From Acidovorax sp. CF316 (GTDB lineage Bacteria > Pseudomonadota > Gammaproteobacteria > Burkholderiales > Burkholderiaceae_C), in contig NZ_AKJX01000094.1 of the NCBI RefSeq assembly GCF_000276605.1, positions 1-64,000 on the forward strand: a DNA stretch of 64,000 bases, written 5' to 3'. Made by a program: the position numbers and the translations under genes. The notes under the pieces are model-generated. The model searched no databases. It was not told where the DNA came from and saw nothing but the letters and a program-made list of their open reading frames with translations. This document shows positions 1 to 12,651 of this stretch, piece by piece. How positions within the stretch are numbered: the stretch's first letter is position 1; each line of letters starts with the position of its first letter.

Positions 1-199
1 AGATCTCAGTGGAATCCAACATGATGGTTACCGTCTGGTCGTCAAATGCAACTCGGCGCGTTTAACCCTAATCCAGGCCTGAGCCAGTAACAAGAGCTTC
101 ACTGCGAAGTTTTCGTCTGGGCCTACCTCCCTGGGGATGTCGAGGCCACCTTCTGCGGGCGCTTCGAGAACGGGACCTCGGCCGCTGGAGACACGGGGG

Positions 200-923
<724 letters not shown>

Positions 924-1056
924 TTCTTCTTTCATAGACCCCTTCACTTTGTCTGTCGTCTGTGCAGTAATTTTTCGTTGCAACGGCTTCACCCAGTGTT
1001 CGTCTATGTCCGAGATACTGATGCGCACTCCTTTCCAAGAAGTGAACTGAACAACC

Positions 1057-1959
1057 TTACGAGGAAGCCTGCTGGACGGCGTGGATCTTTTGAATGCTGA
1101 AAAGATTGCGGCGCAGGTGCAAAGCTAGCGATTCGGAGGCTTTTGCGTTCTCACCCTGCTCCAACAGATCGAGAACGTTCAGGTGCTGATGACAGTGCTC
1201 CTTGTGCCTACTTCTGTCTTTCGTTGACCTATACGAGAGCAGTCTGCGCGCAGAGTTCACGTGCTTGATCGCATCAATGAAGAGCGGGTTCTTTGAACCG
1301 GCTACGAGTGCTTCATGAAAGCTGACTCCACGCGCATGGATCTGGTCTGCGGTGACGACGTCGATCCCCTGGTGCAGCATGCGAATCTCTGCGGCACGGC
1401 ACTGTTCCAAGACCTCACGCGGCATCCTGTATCCGGGCTCCAAAAGTGCGGCAGGCTCCAATGCCAAGCGCAGCCGGTACGACTGCATCAGTTCGTCGGG
1501 AGTCGTCAACATCTCGCAGAACTTCCAACCGTGCCCGGCACGCTCTCGGATCCACCCCTCTTGGCTGATTCGCGCGAGAACCGCCGATGTTTGATTGGGT
1601 GTCAGCGCGTAGCGTTGCCGAATTTCGAGGTCCGAGAACTCATCTCCCAGCTCGCCTTGAAGCCGGTCTTCCGCGATCTGCAGATAGGCCTGCGTGATGC
1701 GGTCCTTTTCCACCGCTTCCCTGGCCGCGGAAAGTGCACTGGACTGCAGATCGATCGTTTGGGCAAGGATGTATCCGCGGTTCCTTTCACATCGCAGTAC
1801 ACCTTGTTCAGACAGCTGTTCCAAGGCCGCGTTGACGGGCGTTCGAGAGACGCGGAGCCTGGTCGCAAGCGACTGAGCTGACAACCTTCCACCGACCTTG
1901 AGATTGGACTCCGCGACGAAGTCGAGGATTTGCACGACCAGTGTGGAACTCAATCGCAT
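1057..1959 (-). CDS. GntR/FadR-type (FCD) regulator with two winged helices
   Basis: About 300 residues. A winged helix-turn-helix lies at residues 15-65 (LATRLRVSRTPVNAALEQLS, then a wing ending near RNRGYIL). A second winged-helix-like stretch lies at about 100-150 (FSDLEIRQRYALTPNQTSAV, then GHGWKF). The rest matches the all-helical FCD ligand domain (SFHEALVAGS). Classical FadR-type proteins have only one such DNA-binding domain. The gene is divergent from gapN and resembles the regulator at 8636-9553 throughout, including both winged helices. I chose the ATG at 1959 because GGAG lies 7 bases upstream; an in-frame ATG at 1977 is possible. FCD proteins usually sense small organic or sugar acids, which fits the island, but the ligand is unknown. 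Confidence 0.88.
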   Translation of the reverse strand: MRLSSTLVVQILDFVAESNLKVGGRLSAQSLATRLRVSRTPVNAALEQLSEQGVLRCERNRGYILAQTIDLQSSALSAAREAVEKDRITQAYLQIAEDRLQGELGDEFSDLEIRQRYALTPNQTSAVLARISQEGWIRERAGHGWKFCEMLTTPDELMQSYRLRLALEPAALLEPGYRMPREVLEQCRAAEIRMLHQGIDVVTADQIHARGVSFHEALVAGSKNPLFIDAIKHVNSARRLLSYRSTKDRSRHKEHCHQHLNVLDLLEQGENAKASESLALHLRRNLFSIQKIHAVQQASS

Positions 1960-2412
1960 ATCCACTCCGAGGCGCATGCCTGCGCGCGACGCTCAGCGCT
2001 CGTGATGACCTGCACGCCGTCATGCGGAACTGCGGATTGGACAACACATCTACTTCCGCCCCGCAAAGTGGCGCTTAGGGTGACCTGAATACTCTGTGCA
2101 TGAGACATACCATCAGTTTGCATCAAAAATCAATTTGATACAATACGAATAGATATAGCACGACAATCGCTCATTCGATAGGCAGAGGCGTGCGTGGGGC
2201 GAAATGTCCAGTTTTTGGCATGCCATTTGTTCCATCGAGGCATTCACGGTCAATTTTGATTCAATAGCGGCACTATGCTTTATTGTACAAATTCAATGTT
2301 TGGTACAAAATACCGGCCGTCTGGTGCCGCAGATCAGCGCTTTCATTAGGAAGCTCTTGCGGCCGCTACAACGCTCTCCCGAAATGGGTGACCTACAACT
2401 GATTGAGACGCC
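1960..2412. promoter_or_regulatory. Divergent control region with candidate GntR operators
   Basis: This gap of roughly 450 bp separates the regulator from gapN and holds no convincing gene; an ORF at 2204-2416 looks like chance. It is AT-rich in a GC-rich background. It contains an 11-bp odd palindrome ATCAA-T-TTGAT (2129-2139) that runs into GATACAATA (2137-2145), the 8-bp palindrome TTGTACAA (2283-2290), and TTGGTACAA (2300-2308). GATACAATA and, in inverted orientation, TTGGTACAA recur exactly in the control region at 12652-12749. I infer operators for one or both FCD regulators of the island. No confident -35/-10 pair was assigned. Confidence 0.55.
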
Positions 2413-4037
2413 ATGAACCCCAGCATTCAGCTAAGTCAATTTTTCCCGTCGCCTGAAGACATTCCGAGCGAACACAGGCTGGAAACGCCCATCCATCAGC
2501 GCGCGTACGTTGTGAACGGTCAGCTCGCTACATGGTCAGGGGACATGAAGCGCGTGCTGTCGCCGATCTGCGTGCGAGCAACCGACGGTTCGGTGTCCCA
2601 AGTGGAGATTGGCAGCTACCCCGTTATGGGGGTCGCCGAGAGCGACTCGATTCTTGAGGCCGCTGGACAGGCCTACGACAGCGGGCGTGGAGAGTGGCCA
2701 ACGATGCCAGTCTCAAAGCGCATTGAATGCATGCAGGAATTCGTTCGACAGATGGCCGCGCAGCGCGACCTGGTCGTCAAGTTGTTGATGTGGGAAATCG
2801 GAAAGAGCCTCGCCGACTCGCGCAAGGAATTCGACCGAACTGTCGAGTACATCCAGGCCACCATCGTCGCCCTCAAGGCGCAGGACAACGAGAACTCGCG
2901 CTTCACCGTGGTCGAGGGCACCATCGGTCAGGTTCGGCGAACACCTTTGGGCGTGGTGCTGTGCATGGGCCCATACAACTACCCGCTCAACGAGACCTTC
3001 TGCACGCTGATCCCGGCGCTGTTGATGGGGAACACGGTTGTGCTGAAACCGCCGCAGTATGGAACGCTCTTGTTCTGGCCGCTGCTCGAAGCATTTCGGA
3101 CCGCGTTTCCCAAGGGTGTCGTCAATACCATCTACGCTCCCGGCGAGCTGGTCGTGCCGCGCATGTTGGCGAGCGGCAAGGTCAACGTCCTGGCGTTGAT
3201 CGGGTCCAGCCGCGTTGCAGACCATCTCAAGAAGCAGCATCCCAAATCTCACCGCCTACGCGCCGTACTCGGGCTTGACGCGAAGAACGCCGCCATCGTG
3301 CTCCCCGATGCGGATCTCGATGTTGCGGTCAAAGAGTGCGTGCAAGGCGCGCTTTCGTTCAACGGTCAAAGGTGCACAGCACTGAAGATGCTGATCGTGC
3401 ACCAATCGATCGTCGCCGAGTTCATCCGTCGTTTCACCGAGGAGGTTCGCAAGCTCAAGGTGGGCATGCCGTGGGAGGCCGGTGTCAACATCACACCATT
3501 GCCAGGGCCCCATCGCACGGCGTACATGACGGAGGCCATCACCGAAGCCGTGGACAAGGGTGCTGTCGTGGTCAATGCGAATGGAGGCGAGCACTGCGCG
3601 ACCTTGTTCTATCCGGCGGTCGTCTATCCGGTTCGGGAGGGCATGCGCCTTTTCCGGGAGGAGCAGTTCGGGCCCGTCGTGCCGGTGATGACCTTTGACG
3701 ATGTGAAGGAGGCGCTGGACTACGTCATGACCTCCGACCATGGTCAGCAGGTCAGCATCTTCGGCACTGATCCAGACGAGATCGGTGCCCTGGTGGACCC
3801 TCTCGTCAACCAAGTCTGCCGGGTGAATATCAACTGCCAGTGCCAACGTGGTCCAGACGTGTTCCCCTTCGCAGGACGGAAAGACTCCGCTGAAGGGACG
3901 TTGTCTGTAGCCGACGCCCTGAGAGCGTTCTCGATTCGCTCGATGGTTGCCCTGAAAGAGACGGAGAAGAGCAAGCAACTGCTCAACGCCATCGTCCGCG
4001 ACCACAGCTCCAACTTCATCAACACAGGGTTCATTCT

Positions 4038-4041
<4 letters not shown>
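2413..4041 (+). CDS. gapN: Non-phosphorylating NADP-dependent glyceraldehyde-3-phosphate dehydrogenase-like ALDH
   Basis: A 542-residue aldehyde dehydrogenase. It has the nucleotide-binding region (GVVLCMGPYNYPLNE), the catalytic cysteine at residue 321 (SFNGQRCTALK), and a GapN-like C-terminal segment (GPDVFPFAGRKDS). GapN oxidises glyceraldehyde 3-phosphate straight to 3-phosphoglycerate with NADP, bypassing phosphoglycerate kinase without ATP gain. The usual ELGGKN motif reads LGLDAKN at residues 286-292, so the standard general-base glutamate is not at its normal place. Whether this is a subfamily trait or a defect cannot be told here. Pyruvate kinase follows with an overlapping start and enolase follows that, forming a lower-glycolysis operon. 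Substrate is inferred from family and context; another phosphorylated aldehyde is possible. Confidence 0.8.
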
Positions 4042-6766
<2,725 letters not shown>

Positions 6767-7071
6767 AGCGTTGATCCGCTTCAATCACCGCCGCTCAAAG
6801 GTTGGGCTCACGTCGCGCGTTCCAGGCGCCCGATGTCCAGCCTGCGAGCGGTCGGTTGTCGATGTCATCGGATGTGGGTCTGGATACCGATACCCGCGCG
6901 CGCAGAGACGGACCCTTCTACAGCCCTTTGATTTCCGTGCGAACTCGTAGCGTGTCGAAGCATGCGAGGAAGTCGAGGGCGGTGCAAGACGCAGATCCAA
7001 TCCCAAGCGCGTTCGAGAGGGTTGGACGCAAGAGACTGGTCCGCTGAGAGGTGCCAGCCTCTACGCGTGCA
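6767..7071. other. Gap between converging eno and mgs genes
   Basis: About 305 bases between two converging stops. Open stretches on both strands run through it but none has a ribosome-binding site or a recognisable domain. No strong hairpin with a T-run was found. I see nothing I can name. Confidence 0.5.
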
Positions 7072-7956
7072 CTAGCGCCATGCCGTGGCCCACGCATCGG
7101 CCATGGCCGGCGTGTGATAACAAGCAGCCTCGAAGCTCTTGGTGCAGACGGCGCGCTCCAGCAGCTGGATGTCGGCCTCGTGCTGGCGCGCGACGTGTAC
7201 GTCTTCGAAGAAGAGCACCTTGTCGCAGCGCTTGTCGAGCACCAGTTCTGCAATCTGCGCATCGCCGCCCAGCGGGCCGCTACGTAGGAGCTGCACCCAG
7301 GGCAGGTCGCGCGGCCAGCCGCAGGACCAGGCCATTTCGTTGAGCCGGCCGCCTGTGGTGCCGGTGGCAAAGCGTTCCTGCGTCTGTGACAACAGGTCGA
7401 AGTGGCGGAAGGCGAAATCCACCATCGCGGACTTCAAGGCATCGTGGGCGATGAGGGCCACGGATTGTTTGTCGATGGACGGCACCATGGCCGGCGGGCG
7501 CTGGCGCAGCGACACGCCGACCTGCAGCGCAGCCTCCACCGCGATCCATTCGACGGCGGCGGCCACGGTGAGCAGCAGGGGCTTGCCGTGCGAGATGCAC
7601 TGGCGCTTGAGGGCCTGGGCCTCAGGGTACAGCGATGAAGGATCAAGCGGGTCCAGCAGGTAGATGGCCCCGGCCAGTTCCTGCTCGGCATGCACGCCGC
7701 CCGCGATGCGCGAGACCATGCGCATCACCCCGCCCTCGCGGCCGTAGGGCAAACGCAGGAGGCGGGGGAAATGGCCAGCCAGGGCATGGTTCTCGATGGC
7801 GTCGGCGCAGCCGCCAACTGCGGCAATACCCAGTTGCAACTCGGCAAGCGCGCTTCGCGAGGCGGCAGCCCATAGGGCCAAACCACCGTCCGCATTCGAG
7901 CGGTGCAGCCGGTGTGCTGCCAAGCCGAATGATTTTCGAGGATGGCGGTCTACCAC
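7072..7956 (-). CDS. Tandem methylglyoxal-synthase-domain protein
   Basis: About 294 residues holding two MGS-like domains. The C-terminal one (about 160-285) is canonical: VALIAHD, FATGTTGGRL, RSGPLGGDAQ (Asp near 232, the catalytic position in MgsA) and VLFFED (Asp near 252) followed by HEADIQLLERA. The N-terminal one (about 12-145) keeps the fold pattern (GIAAVGG, GAIYLLDPLD, HGKPLLLTVAA), but the phosphate/catalytic loop has become LPYGREGG. MgsA turns DHAP into methylglyoxal and phosphate, and E. coli MgsA is about 150 residues. The likely GTG start at 7956 overlaps otnC by 7 bases. OtnC makes DHAP in known pathways, so a DHAP-using or DHAP-sensing role is plausible; activity is inference. 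Confidence 0.78.
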   Translation of the reverse strand: MVDRHPRKSFGLAAHRLHRSNADGGLALWAAASRSALAELQLGIAAVGGCADAIENHALAGHFPRLLRLPYGREGGVMRMVSRIAGGVHAEQELAGAIYLLDPLDPSSLYPEAQALKRQCISHGKPLLLTVAAAVEWIAVEAALQVGVSLRQRPPAMVPSIDKQSVALIAHDALKSAMVDFAFRHFDLLSQTQERFATGTTGGRLNEMAWSCGWPRDLPWVQLLRSGPLGGDAQIAELVLDKRCDKVLFFEDVHVARQHEADIQLLERAVCTKSFEAACYHTPAMADAWATAWR

Positions 7957-8639
7957 GATGCAGCGAATGTTTCGCGCAACTCCGCCAGATCTGAGTCGCC
8001 CAGGCTGGAACAACTGAAATCCGAGAGCAGCCAAAGTTTGGCGGTCTCTTCCAGTTCTTCCAGCGTGGCCATGGCCTCAGAAGGCGTGCGGTGCCACACA
8101 TTGGGACCTAGCCGGTCGAGCATCACCGCGCGGAGCTGGCGGCCCTTGGAGGCGTATTCGGCAATGAGTTGCGCGACCTCCTGTGCCACGGCGGGTGCGC
8201 CAGGACGCTGGTAGGGCACCAGGGGCACTCGGCCCACCTTCATCACGAAATATGGAGTGATGGGTGGGAGCAATTCACCGCTCTGCTCCAGGTAGCCGCT
8301 TCGCTGCAGCGTAAGCGCGACCAAGTGCGTGCTATGGGTATGCATCACGCAGGCAGCGGGCTGCCCCGTAGCCTCGGTTGCACGGTAGATGGCGCGGTGC
8401 AGCGTGATGGTCTTGCTGGCGCGAGCGCCGCTGAGCTGAGCGCCATCGTCGCCGATGCGCGCCAGTTGCGCCGGGTCCAGAAAGCCCAGGCAGGCATCGG
8501 TGGGCGTGATGAGAAAGCCGCCGCCGTGCTCCGGTGCAAGGCGGGCACTGATGTTGCCGGCCGTGGCGTGCACATAGCCACGTGCGAACAGGCTGGCTCC
8601 CACGCGGCAAATTTCTTCTCGGGCCTGGGATTCGGTCAC
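7950..8639 (-). CDS. otnC: Class II aldolase family, 3-oxo-tetronate 4-phosphate decarboxylase-like
   Basis: 229 residues with the class II aldolase fold: an N-terminal TAGNIS segment, ITPTDACLGFLD, and the metal-binding histidines in VMHTHSTHLVALTL plus a later conserved region. In characterised OtnC pathways this enzyme decarboxylates 3-oxo-tetronate 4-phosphate to dihydroxyacetone phosphate. The OtnK-type kinase two genes upstream supports that assignment over a fuculose-phosphate-type aldolase. Start is GTG at 8639, overlapping the stop of the GntR gene as GTGA. The stop overlaps the start of the MGS-domain gene, so the three genes are probably translationally coupled. Confidence 0.85.
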   Translation of the reverse strand: MTESQAREEICRVGASLFARGYVHATAGNISARLAPEHGGGFLITPTDACLGFLDPAQLARIGDDGAQLSGARASKTITLHRAIYRATEATGQPAACVMHTHSTHLVALTLQRSGYLEQSGELLPPITPYFVMKVGRVPLVPYQRPGAPAVAQEVAQLIAEYASKGRQLRAVMLDRLGPNVWHRTPSEAMATLEELEETAKLWLLSDFSCSSLGDSDLAELRETFAASW

Positions 8640-9553
8640 TCCTCGCTCCCCAGCTTGGTGATGCGCGCGGTGTTAAGGTGCTGACGCAGGAACAGCGACG
8701 CTTCCATGCGTTCGCCGCGCACCAGCAGCTCGATCAACTGCAGGTGCTCTTCGCACTGGCGGTGGAGGCGGCTGCGGTCCAGCAGAGTGCCGTATTCGAC
8801 GATGCGGCGCATCTGGTTGACGTTGCGCAGCGCATCGACCACAAAGCGGTTGCCGCTACCGGCCGCCACGGTTTCATGGAAGTGGCTGCCCGCCTGGAAC
8901 AGCTGCGCTGGTGTGCACTGCTCGATGCCGCCATCGAGCAGTTCCTGCTGTTCCCGACGGCAGCGCTCCAACTCGGCCAGGTCCACGGTGTAGCCAGGTT
9001 CGAGAATGGCAGCGGGCTCCAGCATCATGCGAAAGCGGTAGCTCTCGCGGTGCGATTCGAGGCTTGTGAGCATGCGACGAAAGACCCAGCCGCGCCCGGG
9101 CTTGCGGTCCACCAAGCCGTCCTTGGCCATGGTGTTGAGAAGTCGCTGCATCTGAGGCCTGGCCAAGCCGTATCGGCTCATCAGCTCTACCTCGGTCACC
9201 TCCTGATCGATATAGCCCTTGATGCGATCGCTGGCGATTCGCATGTACGTGTCCTCGCTGGAAACGCCGGCCTCAGAGAGATCAAGACCTTTGATCTCAT
9301 GCGACTCTTTGGCGAGCTGAAATCCCCGGTTCGGATTGGAAGTCACGACCCCGGTGGATTCCAGGAACTGCAAGGCCTTTCTCACTGGCGAGCGAGATAC
9401 GTCCAATGCGTCGCACAACGCTTGCTCCGTGAGACGGTAGCCCTTGGGCAGGCCCTCGCGCTGAACCATCTCCAGAATCTGGGCAGCCAGTTTAGGGATG
9501 AGAGGGCTTACATTCCCACTCGGCGCGATTTCAAGTGCAGCATTGGATTTCAT
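8636..9553 (-). CDS. GntR/FadR-type (FCD) regulator with two winged helices, in the otn operon
   Basis: 305 residues. The first winged helix-turn-helix is at about 20-75 (LCDALDVSRSPVRKALQFLE). A second winged-helix-like block is at about 110-160 (YGLARPQMQRLLNTMAKDG, GRGWVF). An FCD ligand domain follows (SHFHETVAAGSGNRFVVDAL). It aligns along its length with the regulator at 1057-1959, so the two are paralogues sharing the unusual double DNA-binding layout. It sits inside the kinase-decarboxylase operon and overlaps otnC, the usual arrangement for a local pathway regulator. I infer control of the divergent promoters at 12652-12749 and perhaps 1960-2412, with a tetronate or phosphorylated intermediate as ligand. 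Confidence 0.88.
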   Translation of the reverse strand: MKSNAALEIAPSGNVSPLIPKLAAQILEMVQREGLPKGYRLTEQALCDALDVSRSPVRKALQFLESTGVVTSNPNRGFQLAKESHEIKGLDLSEAGVSSEDTYMRIASDRIKGYIDQEVTEVELMSRYGLARPQMQRLLNTMAKDGLVDRKPGRGWVFRRMLTSLESHRESYRFRMMLEPAAILEPGYTVDLAELERCRREQQELLDGGIEQCTPAQLFQAGSHFHETVAAGSGNRFVVDALRNVNQMRRIVEYGTLLDRSRLHRQCEEHLQLIELLVRGERMEASLFLRQHLNTARITKLGSEE

Positions 9554-9563
9554 CGTGAACTCG

Positions 9564-10838
9564 TCAGGTCAGCTGTTCAAAGGCCTTGGTAAAGAAATCA
9601 GTCGTGCCGAAGTTGCCGGACTTCAATGTCACGTGGATTCCCTCGGTCAAAGCATAGCGTGATTGTGCGTGGCACCAGGGGACGCCGGGTGCGATGGCGG
9701 GACCGATGCGCATGCGGTCAATGCCAAGCGCCTGCACGCAAGCACCCGAGGTTTCGCCTCCAGCGACCACCAGTTGCCCCACGCCTTTGGCTACCAACCC
9801 GCGGGCAATCTGGGACAGTGCATGCTCAACCATCTGCCCGGCTTCCTCCACACCGAGCTTTGCCTGGGTGGTTTTCACCGCCTCAGGCTCCGCGGTGGCA
9901 TACACCAGCACAGGCCCGACATCATCGAGCAGCTTGTCTGCCCAAGCCAACGCTTCGGAGACCACGTCCACACCGGCCACGATCTGCATCGGATCAATGG
10001 AGAAAGCGGCACCTCCACGCTGCCGGAAGTCTGCAACCTGTGCATTGGTGGCCACCGAGCAGCTACCGGACACGATTGCACGGCGGCCGCGAGCCGCTGG
10101 CAGTCGTGCGGCCAAGTCGCTGGCACTCACCCCGAAGTTGGCTGGCAGGCCGATGGCGACGCCCGACCCTGCAGTGACCAGGGGCAGCCCGGCCAAGGCG
10201 GGACCCATGGCCAGCAGATCGTCGTTGTCGATGGCATCGACGATGGCGACTTCAACGCCTTCGCTGCGCAACGCGGCAATGCGACTGCTGACGGCGTCAC
10301 TGCCCCGCCTGACGTAGCTGTGATCCACCAGGCCCACGCGCCGCTTGGTCTGCGCCTGCAGCACGCGCACGAGGTTGGAATCGGTCATGGGCGTCAGGGG
10401 ATGGTTCCTCATGCCCGACTCCTGCAGCAACACGTCGCCCGCGAACAGATAGCCCTTGTAGACGGAGCGACCGTTCTCGGGGAACGCGGGGCACGCAATC
10501 GTGAACTCCGTGCCGAGTGCGTCCATGAGCGCATCGGTTACCGGGCCGATGTTGCCTTCTGGCGTGGAGTCGAACGTGGAGCAGTACTTGAAATAGACCT
10601 GCTGCACTTGCTGCGTCCGCAACCATTGGAGCGCAGCGAGCGACTGCTCCACGGCCTGGGTGGCCTGAATCGTGCGTGATTTCAACGCGATCACGATCGC
10701 ATCGACCTCTTCGCTGGGAGGCTCAGACGGAATGCCGATGGTTTGCACCACCCGCATGCCGCTGCGCACCAGGTTGCTGGCCAGGTCGGTCGCGCCGGTG
10801 AAGTCATCGGCGATGCAACCCAGATAGGGTGGTTTCAT
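9564..10838 (-). CDS. otnK: 3-oxo-tetronate kinase (DUF1537, four-carbon acid sugar kinase)
   Basis: 424 residues. The N-terminal sugar-binding domain opens with LGCIADDFTGATDLAS, the hallmark of the four-carbon acid sugar kinases. YFKYCSTFDSTPEGNIGPV and ACPAFPENGRSVYKGYLF follow, and the C-terminal nucleotide-binding domain has GQLVVAGGETSGACVQALG. OtnK phosphorylates 3-oxo-tetronate at O4, feeding OtnC. The adjacent decarboxylase is of the OtnC class II aldolase type, supporting otnK rather than the D-threonate kinase of PdxA2-linked operons. ATG at 10838 was chosen; GTG at 10844 is also in frame. Ten bases separate it from the downstream GntR gene. Confidence 0.88.
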   Translation of the reverse strand: MKPPYLGCIADDFTGATDLASNLVRSGMRVVQTIGIPSEPPSEEVDAIVIALKSRTIQATQAVEQSLAALQWLRTQQVQQVYFKYCSTFDSTPEGNIGPVTDALMDALGTEFTIACPAFPENGRSVYKGYLFAGDVLLQESGMRNHPLTPMTDSNLVRVLQAQTKRRVGLVDHSYVRRGSDAVSSRIAALRSEGVEVAIVDAIDNDDLLAMGPALAGLPLVTAGSGVAIGLPANFGVSASDLAARLPAARGRRAIVSGSCSVATNAQVADFRQRGGAAFSIDPMQIVAGVDVVSEALAWADKLLDDVGPVLVYATAEPEAVKTTQAKLGVEEAGQMVEHALSQIARGLVAKGVGQLVVAGGETSGACVQALGIDRMRIGPAIAPGVPWCHAQSRYALTEGIHVTLKSGNFGTTDFFTKAFEQLT

Positions 10839-10853
10839 GGGCACCGTCCAGAC

Positions 10854-11927
10854 TCAGGCGGCTGCCACGGCATCCGCCACGGCCGTGGCGAAGGCCTTGC
10901 AGCCGATGCTTCCGCCGATATCAGCAGTGCGGGTCGCGGGGTTCTCCAGCACCTTGTCCACTGCTGTCTCGATGGCCTTGGCAGCCTGCTTGAGCTTGGC
11001 GTCGCCACGCTTGTCGCCGAGCCAGGCCACCATCATCGCGACGGACAGGATCATGGAGGTAGGGTTGGCCTTGTCCTGGCCCGCAATGGTAGGGGCCGAG
11101 CCGTGCTGCGCCTGGGCGCAGCAGTTCGTATCGCTGGCCATGATGGAACCTGCCAGACCCAGGCTGCCCGAGAGTTCGCTGCACAGGTCCGAGAGGATGT
11201 CGCCGTAGAAGTTGGTGGCCACCAGCACGTCGAAGCGCTCCGGCTCCTTGACCAAATGGGCAGTGGAGGCATCGACCAGCAGATCGTCCAGCACCACCTC
11301 CGGGAAATCCTTGGCGACATGGCGCACGGCTTCGAGGAACAGGCCGTCGGTCATGTGGAAGCTGTTGGCCTTGTGGATGGCGGTGACGCGCTTCTTGCGG
11401 GTCATGGCCAGCTCGAAGGCGCGGCGCGCGATGCGCTCGCTGCAGTGGCGGGTGATCTTGCGCGTGGACAGCGCCATATCGGGACTGGGCATGACCTCAC
11501 CCCAGCCGCGCGACATGTTGCGGTCTGGGTAGAAGCCCTCGGTGGCTTCGCGCATGATGACCAGGTCCATGGTCTTGCCTTCGCGCATGTTGGACTGCAG
11601 GAAAGGCCGAGTGCGTGCGGGGCGCACGTTGGCGTACAGGTCCAGACCGATGCGGTAGGCAGCGGACACGTTGCGACCGCCCTTCTCAGGCGGGGGGTAG
11701 TCGGCATGCGACTGCGTGCCCAGGATGATGCCGTCGTAGGTCTTCGAGCGTTCCAGCAGCTCGTCGCGGATGGTGACCCCGTACTTTTCCAGACTCGCGA
11801 AGCCCAGGTCTTCATAGTCGAATTGGAAGTCCAGGCCGAAGCGAGTGCCGGCTGCCTTCAGCACGCGCACGGATGCGTCAACGATTTCGGGGCCGATGCC
11901 GTCGCAGGGCAGAACGATGAATTTCAT
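10854..11927 (-). CDS. Isocitrate/isopropylmalate dehydrogenase-family (beta-decarboxylating type) enzyme
   Basis: 357 residues. It begins with the family pattern LPCDGIGPEIVDAS and carries YANVRPAR (substrate arginines), an active-site lysine in VTAIHKANSF, metal-binding aspartates in TNFYGDILSDL, and the NAD-binding block HGSAPTIAGQDKANP. Such enzymes oxidise a 2-hydroxyacid with NAD and may decarboxylate it; tartrate and D-malate dehydrogenases are members. Known otn loci generally use a LtnD-type dehydrogenase, and none is visible here, so I infer this protein supplies the oxidation step on a C4 sugar acid. A GGAG sequence lies before the ATG at 11927. It is not PdxA: the fold signature is that of isopropylmalate dehydrogenase. 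Confidence 0.82.
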   Translation of the reverse strand: MKFIVLPCDGIGPEIVDASVRVLKAAGTRFGLDFQFDYEDLGFASLEKYGVTIRDELLERSKTYDGIILGTQSHADYPPPEKGGRNVSAAYRIGLDLYANVRPARTRPFLQSNMREGKTMDLVIMREATEGFYPDRNMSRGWGEVMPSPDMALSTRKITRHCSERIARRAFELAMTRKKRVTAIHKANSFHMTDGLFLEAVRHVAKDFPEVVLDDLLVDASTAHLVKEPERFDVLVATNFYGDILSDLCSELSGSLGLAGSIMASDTNCCAQAQHGSAPTIAGQDKANPTSMILSVAMMVAWLGDKRGDAKLKQAAKAIETAVDKVLENPATRTADIGGSIGCKAFATAVADAVAAA

Positions 11928-11958
11928 GTGAGTCTCCAGTCAGTTGCGGGGGTTAAAA

Positions 11959-12651
11959 CTAGGGGGTGGTGGCGGAATGTTCAACGGAACGCCTGAGCAG
12001 CTTTACCGCGCTGTCAGGGCTTGAAAGGACTGGCCGACGCGTCTCCGCTTCGACACGGCTCCTCATGTGCGAGGTAGAGAACTGGCCCAGCATGATCACG
12101 TCACAGTCGATGAGTTCCTGTGCGGCCTTGCTGACCAGGGTGTCATGGATCTCGACGTTGCCTTCGCTCAGCGCCTTCAGCGCGCCGTCTGGGCACTCGA
12201 CTTTCAGCACGTAGTCCAAATTCAACTTGGCTGCGAGTTCGCGAAGCTCTTCCTTCATGCTCGACACAGAGGGCGCGAACGTCGAAACCATTCCTATCTT
12301 TCCTGTGCGCCCAAGCTTTGCGCACACGCCCAACGCTTCGCCAAACATCGCTTCGTTGGGTTTCAACGTGGGCAGGTCAACACCTTCTGCGGCCGAGTCA
12401 ATGGCCGGGCCGAACGCTGAGCATGTGAAGAGGACGCCTTTCACTCCAGCACTTTCCGCGTAGCGCGTCAGGGAATGGAACCGGGCCGTGAGGCCTCCGG
12501 TGATTTCGCCTGCCTCTGCAAGGTCAACAGACAGGCTGTCGTCAAGCAGGTTCATGCAGTAGGCCTCAGGCCAAAGACGCGCAAAGGCGTCCTCGATTGG
12601 ACGGATCGCTAAGGGAGTGGCATGTATCAAAGCAATTTTTGGTGCATTCAT
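11959..12651 (-). CDS. Asp/Glu/hydantoin racemase-family protein
   Basis: About 230 residues from the ATG at 12651 (MNAPKIALIHATPLAIRPIE); a longer frame to 12747 would run into the divergent promoter. The first conserved cysteine region is VLFTCSAFGPAID. The second half (VDLPTLKPNE onward, then CDVIMLGQFST) lacks an obvious second cysteine at the usual spot, where the motif reads LGQFS. Two-cysteine racemases need both, so a classic racemase reaction is uncertain and a lyase or isomerase role is possible. It is the first gene of the minus-strand otn operon, directly behind the shared control region. Confidence 0.72.
   Translation of the reverse strand: MNAPKIALIHATPLAIRPIEDAFARLWPEAYCMNLLDDSLSVDLAEAGEITGGLTARFHSLTRYAESAGVKGVLFTCSAFGPAIDSAAEGVDLPTLKPNEAMFGEALGVCAKLGRTGKIGMVSTFAPSVSSMKEELRELAAKLNLDYVLKVECPDGALKALSEGNVEIHDTLVSKAAQELIDCDVIMLGQFSTSHMRSRVEAETRRPVLSSPDSAVKLLRRSVEHSATTP

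Noticed and set aside
2204-2416. 70-codon frame before gapN
   Set aside because: Runs through the candidate operator words and lacks a ribosome-binding site; treated as control region.
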